Positions 7,425 through 12,252 of a stretch of 12,252 bases of DNA are shown in pieces. The notes under the pieces were generated by a model. It saw only the letters and a program-made list of their open reading frames with translations. It did no database searches and was not told where the DNA came from. Source of the stretch: Gemmatimonadaceae bacterium (lineage in GTDB: Bacteria; Gemmatimonadota; Gemmatimonadetes; Gemmatimonadales; Gemmatimonadaceae). Where the stretch lies: the NCBI GenBank assembly GCA_025936015.1, contig JAICUE010000035.1:1-12252 (forward strand), written 5' to 3'. The stretch's first letter is position 1, and every line of letters begins with the position of its first letter. The position numbers and the translations under genes were made by a program.

Positions 7425-7982
7425 ATGCGCTATCTCCGCAGTCGCCGCGCCCTCGGGCGCCCGCGCCCAACCGCCTGGGCGACGCCACGGACGATGCTCG
7501 TCGCGGGGGCGATCATCACTGGCGCCCTCGCGACGCTCGCCGCGCTGAGCGGCGCGTCGGCGTCGCCGCAGCGCGAGCCGCTGCGACTCCCCGGGATCGT
7601 CGTCGAGGGCGAGCACATGCTTCCCGGTCTCGTCGTCAGCAAGCCGGCGGCGCCGGCGCGCCGGACGCCGTTCATGCGCGCCCATGACGGCGAGGCGATT
7701 CCGGTCGAGATCACTGCCTACTGCCTGAGCGGGACGACGCGCCGCGGACGCTGGGTGCGCGCGGGGATCGTCGCCGCCGACCCGCGGGTCTTCCCTCTCA
7801 GTCGCTACGTCGAGCTGTTCGACGGCGACCACTACCTCGGCCGCTTCCTCGTCGACGACACGGGGTTGCTGATCAAGGGTCAGCACATCGACGTCTGGGT
7901 CCCGACCTGCCGCGAGGCGCGACTCTTCGGCCGCGTCCAGGGAACCGCGGTCCTCGTCCCGCGAAAGAAGCACCGCCGTTAG
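7425..7982 (+). CDS. Secreted 3D (three-aspartate) domain protein
   Basis: A 185-residue protein with an Arg-rich N-terminus and a hydrophobic segment (about 24-43, LVAGAIITGALATLAALSG) ending near ASAS, so export is likely. The C-terminal part (about 92-180) is a 3D domain, named for three conserved aspartates. These are Asp119 in VAADPRVFPL, Asp145 in VDDTGLLIKG and Asp156 in QHIDVW, followed by FGR and the closing strand VQGTAVLV. Related domains form the double-psi barrel of MltA lytic transglycosylases and the Rpf/YocH C-terminal region, which act on or bind peptidoglycan. A cell-wall role is therefore plausible, but the other MltA domain is absent. The start could be GTG 7422, ATG 7425 or ATG 7494; I keep 7425. 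Its stop codon TAG is part of a CGTTAGGC copy (7977-7984). Confidence 0.82.
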   Translation: MRYLRSRRALGRPRPTAWATPRTMLVAGAIITGALATLAALSGASASPQREPLRLPGIVVEGEHMLPGLVVSKPAAPARRTPFMRAHDGEAIPVEITAYCLSGTTRRGRWVRAGIVAADPRVFPLSRYVELFDGDHYLGRFLVDDTGLLIKGQHIDVWVPTCREARLFGRVQGTAVLVPRKKHRR

Positions 7983-8117
7983 GCGAAGGCACTGACCGCG
8001 GCACGATCATAAACACGGGATAACGATCGCGGCGCGGATGCACTGCGCGGTTCGCGATCCAATGTTGCGGCGCGGGGTATGTTCGCCGACATTCCCTTGT
8101 CACGATCGAGGACGACG

Positions 8118-8798
8118 GTGCGCCTGCTGCTCGCTGAAGACGATGTGTACCTGAGCGCGATGCTCGCGAAAGGACTTCGCGAGCACGCCTATGCCGTGGA
8201 CGTTGCCGCCGACGGCGACGAGGCGGCGTACCAGCTCGCGGTCAACGAGTACGACCTCGTCATCCTCGACGTCCTCATGCCGAAGCGCGACGGGTTCGAG
8301 GTCTGTCGCGAGCTGCGGCGTCGCGCGCTCACGATGCCGGTGCTGATGCTCACCGCCCGCGACGCGGTCAGCGACCGGATCACCGGCCTCGACGCCGGCG
8401 CCGACGACTACCTCGCGAAGCCCTTCGACTTCAGCGAGCTCCTCGCGCGGATGCGGGCGCTGCTGCGCCGCGCCCGCGACGTCCGCCCCGAGGAGATCGT
8501 CGTCGGCGACCTCGTCGTCGATACCCGCGGACAGGTCGCGCGGCGCGCCGGGCGCACCATCGCGCTCACCACCAAGGAATACGCGCTGCTCGAGTATCTC
8601 GCGCAGAACGCCGGTCGCGTCGTCGGGCGCGCTGACATCTGCGCGCACGTCTGGGACGACAACCACGATCCCTTCTCCAATGCGATCGAGGTCTACATCG
8701 GGCGGATCCGCCGCAAGGTCGACGGCGATCGCGCACCGCTCATCCATACGCGCCGCGGCGCCGGCTACATGCTGAGCGTCATGGCCGACGACGATTGA
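8118..8798 (+). CDS. Two-component response regulator, OmpR/PhoB family
   Basis: A 226-residue DNA-binding regulator. The receiver domain occupies about residues 1-118, with acidic pocket Asp8/Asp9, phospho-acceptor Asp51 in VILDVLMP, Thr79 in LMLTAR and Lys101 in YLAKPF. The winged-helix effector domain (about 127-220) contains TTKEYALLEYLAQNAGRVVGR and the recognition helix around SNAIEVYIGRIRRKVD, ending with the TRRGAGYML wing. GTG 8118 is the start that gives the usual length and has GAGGA 5 nt upstream; an ATG at 8079 would add 13 residues not typical of the family. It is followed after 10 bp by its sensor kinase. Targets are unknown. Confidence 0.94.
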   Translation: MRLLLAEDDVYLSAMLAKGLREHAYAVDVAADGDEAAYQLAVNEYDLVILDVLMPKRDGFEVCRELRRRALTMPVLMLTARDAVSDRITGLDAGADDYLAKPFDFSELLARMRALLRRARDVRPEEIVVGDLVVDTRGQVARRAGRTIALTTKEYALLEYLAQNAGRVVGRADICAHVWDDNHDPFSNAIEVYIGRIRRKVDGDRAPLIHTRRGAGYMLSVMADDD

Positions 8799-8808
8799 TC
8801 GCTCGCGC

Positions 8809-10326
8809 ATGATCGACAGCGTCCGCGGCCGGCTCGCGCTCTGGCATACCTCGGTCCTCGCGGCGCTGCTCGTCACCTTCGCGTCGCTGTCGTACGGAAT
8901 GCTCAGCCGCGCGATCAGCCGCCGCACTGACGACTACCTCGCCGAGTCGGCGTCGGCACTCGCCACCGATCTCGCCGCCGCCGGCGTCACCGATGCCTCC
9001 GACTCGGCCGGTGCGCGCGAATCGCTGGCTGAATTCCACCTGCGCGACCTCGGGTTTCTCATCTTCGACGGCCATGGCCGGTTCGTCGCTTCCGACCTGC
9101 CGCGCGACTCGAGCAACGCCGCTCGCCCAGGCGCCATCGTCGATTTCGGCGCCGTGCGCAACGCATTGGGCACCGACCTCGTCGCCGACGGCCCCGAAGC
9201 CGCGACGCTGCCTAACGGCAGAGGAGGCATCCGCATCTACGCGATGCGCACGCGCGAGAAGCGTCCCTTCCTCGTCGTCGTCGCGGCCGCCTCGCTCGAC
9301 GACCAGGCCGAGCTGCTCGAGGACGTGCGCGCCGGATACATCGTCGCCATCGTCATCGGTCTCGTCCTCGCCTGGGCCGGCGGCTACACCCTCGCCCGCC
9401 GCAGCCTCGCTCCCGTGGTCGCGATGAGCGAACGCGCAGCCGACATCGGCGCATCCAGCCTTCACGAGCGGCTCCCGGTCGCGAACCCTAACGATGAGTT
9501 GGGGCAGCTGGCGAGCACCTTCAACGCGCTGCTGGGCCGGCTCGACACCGCGTTCGACCAGCAGCGCCGCTTCATGGCCGACGCGTCGCACGAGTTGCGA
9601 ACCCCGGTCGCCGTCATGCTCGGCGAGGCGGACATCGCGCTCTCGCAGGCGCAGCGGCCGCAGGACGAATACCGCGATGCGCTGCGCGCGGTGCGCGATG
9701 AAGGACGACGCCTGTCGCGCATCGTCGGTGATCTCTTCCTCCTCGCCCGCGCCGACGCCGGGCAGCGGCCGCTGCAGCGCACCGCGATCTACCTCGACGA
9801 GATGGTCACCGAATGCGTGCGCGCGGCCCGCGCGCTCGCCGCGCCGCGCGGCACCACCGTCGCCTGGGGCGAGCCGGTGCCCGCGGTCACCGACGGGATC
9901 GTCGACGCTGACGGTGACTGGCCGATCGAAGCGGACGAAGAGCTGCTTCGCTCCCTCGTGATGAACCTGCTCGACAACGCCATCAAGCACTCGGCGCCCG
10001 GTACCGCGGTGACGGTCGGTCTCGATCGCGATGCGAACAGCTATCTCATTACCGTTGCCGACACCGGCCCGGGTATTCCCGCCGACGCGCACGCGAAGGT
10101 GTTCGAGCGCTTCTATCGGGTGGACAAGGCGCGCGCGCGGGAGGCGCCGTCGGACTCGGGAGGCGCCGGTCTCGGCCTCGCGATCGGACGCTGGATCGCC
10201 GAAGCGCACGGTGGCACGCTCGAGTTGGCGACGAGCTCACCCGCCGGCACCTGCTTCCGGATCACTCTCCCCCGCCCGCGAGTCGCCACGCACGGCAGCC
10301 TGCCAGAGGCGCTGGCCAGCGTCTGA
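8809..10326 (+). CDS. Sensor histidine kinase (HAMP-HisKA-HATPase)
   Basis: A 505-residue inner-membrane kinase, partner of the regulator 10 bp upstream. Transmembrane helix 1 is near residues 13-33 and helix 2 near 176-196 (GYIVAIVIGLVLAWAGGYTL). Between them lies an extracytoplasmic sensor region of about 140 residues (including LGFLIFDGHGRFVASDLPRD) of unknown ligand. A HAMP linker (about 197-250) leads to the HisKA helix with phospho-acceptor His261 in ASHELRTP. The catalytic domain has the N box MNLLDNAIKHS (385-395), DTGPGIP (418-424), an F box FERFYRV and the G2 box GAGLGLAIG (452-460). All catalytic residues are intact. No strong ribosome-binding site precedes ATG 8809, and translation may depend on the upstream gene. 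Two CCTAACG motifs (9210, 9487) encode Pro-Asn. Confidence 0.95.
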   Translation: MIDSVRGRLALWHTSVLAALLVTFASLSYGMLSRAISRRTDDYLAESASALATDLAAAGVTDASDSAGARESLAEFHLRDLGFLIFDGHGRFVASDLPRDSSNAARPGAIVDFGAVRNALGTDLVADGPEAATLPNGRGGIRIYAMRTREKRPFLVVVAAASLDDQAELLEDVRAGYIVAIVIGLVLAWAGGYTLARRSLAPVVAMSERAADIGASSLHERLPVANPNDELGQLASTFNALLGRLDTAFDQQRRFMADASHELRTPVAVMLGEADIALSQAQRPQDEYRDALRAVRDEGRRLSRIVGDLFLLARADAGQRPLQRTAIYLDEMVTECVRAARALAAPRGTTVAWGEPVPAVTDGIVDADGDWPIEADEELLRSLVMNLLDNAIKHSAPGTAVTVGLDRDANSYLITVADTGPGIPADAHAKVFERFYRVDKARAREAPSDSGGAGLGLAIGRWIAEAHGGTLELATSSPAGTCFRITLPRPRVATHGSLPEALASV

Positions 10327-10354
10327 CGACTGAGCAGCGTGCGGCGCGGAAGGA

Positions 10355-10392
10355 ATCAGCCCCGGCGAACGATGACGTTCGCCGGGGCTGAT
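10355..10392 (+). terminator. Strong 17-bp hairpin after the two-component operon
   Basis: 10355-10371 (ATCAGCCCCGGCGAACG) pairs perfectly with 10376-10392 around the 4-nt loop ATGA, 29 nt after the histidine kinase stop. The T-run after it is weak (GTGCTTCTCCC), but the stem is long and GC-rich. It most likely ends the kinase transcript and blocks read-through into the convergent PepSY gene. Confidence 0.75.
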
Positions 10393-10414
10393 GTGCTTCT
10401 CCCGGATCGTGATT

Positions 10415-10442
10415 GCCTGACGTTCACCGTCGAACGTCAGGC
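10415..10442 (-). terminator. 11-bp hairpin after the PepSY gene
   Basis: 10415-10425 (GCCTGACGTTC) is the exact reverse complement of 10432-10442, with a 6-nt loop. On the minus strand it lies 11 nt past the PepSY stop codon and is followed by AATCACGATC, without a T-tract. Together with the hairpin at 10355-10392 it makes a back-to-back pair between convergent genes. Confidence 0.6.
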
Positions 10443-10453
10443 AGCACCGCGGC

Positions 10454-11011
10454 TCAGGGCTTCGTCGCCGGCGTCGCAGCCGGTGGAGTCGTCGTCATCT
10501 TCGCGTTCGACGTCTTCGTGCCCGCCTTCGCGGCTGCGGACTTCGTGGACGACTTCGTCGACGCCTTCGCGGACCCCTTCGCGGACGCCTTCGTCGACGC
10601 CTTTTCGCCCTTCATCTCCTTCGCCTCGGCCGCTGCGGTCTCGTGGGTCTTCGAGACGACCGCACCGGTCTTCGCGTCCACCAGCACTTCGTCGACACCC
10701 GACTTGCCGCGCGACTTGATGTCGTACGAGTAGACGAGCGTCCCATCGTGCTGCTCGAGCTCCGCGGTACGTACCCATCCGCGCGAGACCTGACCCAACG
10801 CGACCTTCTGCGCCGAGTCGGCGCTGATCGTCGCCTGCGCGGCGAGACCGGCGCTCTCTTCCTTCACCTTCATCGTCGCCTGCGCGGTGTGTGCCTTCTT
10901 CGCCATCGCCGGATGCGAGCTCGCGGCCTGCGCGCCCGCTGGTGCTGCAACGGCGAAGGTGGCGCCAGCGACGACCACTGCGACGAGAACTTCGATTCTC
11001 CTGCCTGACAT
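10454..11011 (-). CDS. Secreted PepSY-domain protein with Lys/Ala/Ser/Thr-rich tail
   Basis: A 185-residue protein. Residues 1-29 (MSGRRIEVLVAVVVAGATFA then VAAPAGAQA) form a clear signal peptide cleaved after AQA. A PepSY domain follows at about 61-122 (ISADSAQKVALGQV, then LVYSYDIKSR, then VDEVLVDAKTGAVVS), a fold found in M4 peptidase propeptides and in many periplasmic proteins. From about 131 the sequence becomes low complexity, with repeated KAS/TKS/AK motifs ending TPPAATPATKP; it resembles histone-H1-like or PHB-granule-associated tails. ATG 11011 is chosen because AGGAGGG lies 4 nt upstream and the signal peptide begins there; the frame extends further without support. The function is unknown; peptidase inhibition or wall binding is only a guess. 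Confidence 0.82.
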   Translation of the reverse strand: MSGRRIEVLVAVVVAGATFAVAAPAGAQAASSHPAMAKKAHTAQATMKVKEESAGLAAQATISADSAQKVALGQVSRGWVRTAELEQHDGTLVYSYDIKSRGKSGVDEVLVDAKTGAVVSKTHETAAAEAKEMKGEKASTKASAKGSAKASTKSSTKSAAAKAGTKTSNAKMTTTPPAATPATKP

Positions 11012-11197
11012 CTGACCCTCCTGAGTGGATCGAGCTGCCGGCGTGATGGGGTGGGGGGAACCGCCGGCTGACCCGGCATTCTCGCCGGTGTCTGCACTGA
11101 CGTTACGGCCTGACAGATAACGGGCCGATGAAAGCCGCTCCTCTTCCTGGCCCCCGACTTGCCCCGCTCGGTAGTGTACCCCCACCAGGGAACTCAA

Positions 11198-11386
11198 ATG
11201 TCATCATTCTCGACTTACCTGATCGGCTTCTTCATCCTCGTGATCGGCCTCGCCATCGGCGCATACCTCGTCGGCGCGCCACCGATGTGGATCGGCGTGG
11301 GCGTGATCGTCGCGATCGGACTCGGCATCCTGATGGCCACCAGCCGGACCAAGCCACGCGATCCGCAGGTCCCGCCGCCGCGCTGA
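11198..11386 (+). CDS. Small two-helix membrane protein, function unknown
   Basis: A 62-residue protein made mainly of two hydrophobic helices (about 7-26, YLIGFFILVIGLAIGAYLVG, and 30-47, MWIGVGVIVAIGLGILMA) joined by GAPP. It ends in a charged, Pro-rich tail (TSRTKPRDPQVPPPR). ATG 11198 has AGGGA 6 nt upstream, and a good intrinsic terminator follows its stop by about 35 bp, so it is very likely a true single-gene unit. I recognise no named family; similar small inner-membrane proteins are often annotated as hypothetical. Confidence 0.75.
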   Translation: MSSFSTYLIGFFILVIGLAIGAYLVGAPPMWIGVGVIVAIGLGILMATSRTKPRDPQVPPPR

Positions 11387-11421
11387 CCGCCTGGCGACCG
11401 TCGCAAGGGCTGAAAAACCCG

Positions 11422-11456
11422 AAAAACATCCGAAAATCACTTCGGATGTTTTTTTT
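11422..11456 (+). terminator. Intrinsic terminator with T-tract after the small membrane protein
   Basis: 11422-11434 pairs with 11441-11453 (core ACATCCGAA / TTCGGATGT) around loop AATCAC, and the downstream side runs into eight T residues (11449-11456). The A-run on the left arm also gives a T-run on the opposite strand, so it could work both ways. It separates the small gene from the sigma factor promoter, which begins 2 bp later. Confidence 0.88.
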
Positions 11457-11457
11457 A

Positions 11458-11486
11458 TTGACCGTTCATGCGCCGTTCATTATCGT
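11458..11486 (+). promoter_or_regulatory. Sigma-70-type promoter for the sigma factor gene
   Basis: TTGACC (11458-11463) and TATCGT (11481-11486) are separated by exactly 17 bp, matching -35/-10 consensus spacing. Transcription would start near 11493, giving a 5' untranslated region of about 64 nt before ATG 11557. It follows the preceding terminator at once. Confidence 0.65.
11462..11480 (+). promoter_or_regulatory. Direct repeat CCGTTCAT with 11-bp period inside the sigma factor promoter
   Basis: CCGTTCAT is found at 11462-11469 and 11473-11480, one helical turn apart, filling the spacer between -35 and -10. Direct repeats on one DNA face suit a dimeric or tandem-binding regulator, so this may be an operator. 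No binding protein can be named. Confidence 0.4.
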
Positions 11487-11556
11487 GGCCGTCCTGCCAG
11501 GACTCGACGGGCCACACTACGTGCCCCGTCCACTCCACTGTGGTTAAGGAGCGTGT

Positions 11557-12252
11557 ATGGAGCAAGTGACCGAGACCAGGTCGAAGGGGTATTTCCGCTC
11601 GTCTCCCTCCTCCGCGTTCGATCAGTACCTTCACGACATCCAGAAGCTTCCCCTCATCGGGTCCGCTGAAGAAGAGCGCCGCCTCGCGCGGCGCGCGCAG
11701 CGAGGTGACACCGAAGCCGCCGAGCGGCTCGTCACCGCGAACCTCCGCTTCGTGATCTCGTATGTGAAGAAGTACCAGGGACACGGACTCGATCTCAGCG
11801 AGCTGGTCGCGATCGGGAACGAAGGGTTGCTGAAGGCGGTCCGCAAATTCGATCCGGACCAGGGCGTCAAGTTCATCTCGTACGCGGTGTGGTGGGTGCG
11901 CCAGGCGGTCCTCAAGGCGCTCGCCGAGCAGACACGATCGGTCCGCATCCCGCTCAACCAGAACTCGCAGCTCATTCGTCTCGCTCGCGCCGAGACGGTG
12001 CTCGCCCAGGTTCTCAAGCGCGATCCCACCGAAGCAGAGCTCGGGCGTCTCCTCGACGAAAGCCCCGAGCAGGTGCGCTCCTCCAAGCAGATGTCGGCCA
12101 CCGAGATCTCCCTCGATGCACCGGTCGACCGCTCCGATCGCGAGGCCTCGACGTTAGGCGAGCGCTTCGCCGGCCAGGACGGCGTCGAGATCGAGGAGGA
12201 CACCGACGGAAAGCTGATGCGCGAGTTCATCGATCGCGTCTTCACCCGGTAC
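11557..12252 (+). CDS. Sigma-70 family RNA polymerase sigma factor, RpoD-like, lacking region 1.1 (3' end outside window)
   Basis: The first 232 residues are present. Region 1.2 starts almost at once (about residues 21-52, FDQYLHDIQKLPLIGSAEEE), so the acidic region 1.1 of E. coli RpoD is missing. Region 2 follows: NLRFVISYVKKYQGHGLDL, then LVAIGNEGLLKAVRKFD (core RNA polymerase binding), then FISYAVWWVRQAVLKALAEQ (-10 melting and recognition, regions 2.3-2.4). Region 3 begins near TRSVRIPLNQ, with the EISLDAPVDR segment typical of primary and group 2 factors. Region 4 lies past the window end. This layout matches the short primary sigma factors of Bacteroidota and relatives, but a group 2 factor cannot be excluded. 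AAGGAG sits 5 nt before ATG 11557. CGTTAGGC at 12152-12159 encodes Leu-Gly. Confidence 0.92.
   Translation, partial: MEQVTETRSKGYFRSSPSSAFDQYLHDIQKLPLIGSAEEERRLARRAQRGDTEAAERLVTANLRFVISYVKKYQGHGLDLSELVAIGNEGLLKAVRKFDPDQGVKFISYAVWWVRQAVLKALAEQTRSVRIPLNQNSQLIRLARAETVLAQVLKRDPTEAELGRLLDESPEQVRSSKQMSATEISLDAPVDRSDREASTLGERFAGQDGVEIEEDTDGKLMREFIDRVFTRY

Noticed and set aside
7368..7973. An N-terminal extension of the PduO-type gene to about 385 residues
   Set aside because: The added part is wholly antisense to the 3D-domain gene and has no family sequence. GTG 7367 begins exactly where PduO-type proteins begin.
8779..10209. A 476-codon open frame on the minus strand, antisense to the histidine kinase
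   Set aside because: Its translation is Arg/Asp/Gly/Val-rich without domains and mirrors the codon positions of an unmistakable histidine kinase; long antisense frames are expected at this G+C content.

Overview
The window is about two-thirds G+C and densely coded. The proteins are housekeeping and signalling types typical of an environmental Gram-negative-like bacterium. A member of Gemmatimonadota, or a similarly GC-rich relative, fits best. The grounds are a sigma factor lacking region 1.1, a cytosolic Hanks kinase with an HRDVSPGN catalytic loop, many putative leaderless starts and strong codon bias toward G/C. This placement is an inference; no marker gene fixes it.

Layout. 2-121 (+): tail of a DppB/OppB-type ABC permease. 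122-317: intergenic GATGAGA-type repeats with a hairpin. 318-1325 (-): aldo/keto reductase. 1432-1767 (+): MazG-like pyrophosphohydrolase. 1990-2445 (+): probable lipoprotein. 2588-2908 (+): small membrane protein. 2909-3144: convergent intergenic region with two CGTTAGGC motifs and a five-unit 28-bp tandem repeat. 3145-4161 (-): thioredoxin-reductase-like ferredoxin-NADP+ reductase. 4162-4660: a 499-bp divergent intergenic region filled mostly by a ~336-bp imperfect palindrome. 4661-5710 (+): Ser/Thr protein kinase. 5707-6819 (-) aroB and 6816-7367 (-) PduO-type cobalamin adenosyltransferase, overlapping by 4 nt. 7425-7982 (+): secreted 3D-domain protein. 8118-8798 and 8809-10326 (+): OmpR-type response regulator and histidine kinase. 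10355-10442: two back-to-back hairpin terminators. 10454-11011 (-): secreted PepSY protein with a Lys/Ala/Ser/Thr tail. 11198-11386 (+): 62-residue membrane protein with an intrinsic terminator. 11557-12252 (+): sigma-70 family factor cut by the window end, preceded by a good -35/-10 promoter.

Clear functional units are the two-component pair and the PduO-aroB pair, whose stop and start codons overlap. The other genes look like single units facing one another in convergent or divergent arrangements.

The most striking signal is a short word. CGTTAGG occurs 13 times on the two strands combined, and 11 of these are the full octamer CGTTAGGC. I estimate about one or fewer by chance. The copies are split almost evenly between strands and sit mostly inside genes, as in-frame TTA-GGC (Leu-Gly) or CCT-AAC (Pro-Asn) codons. 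Spacing near one per kilobase resembles the DNA uptake sequences of Neisseria and Pasteurellaceae, and this could be an equivalent signal in this lineage.
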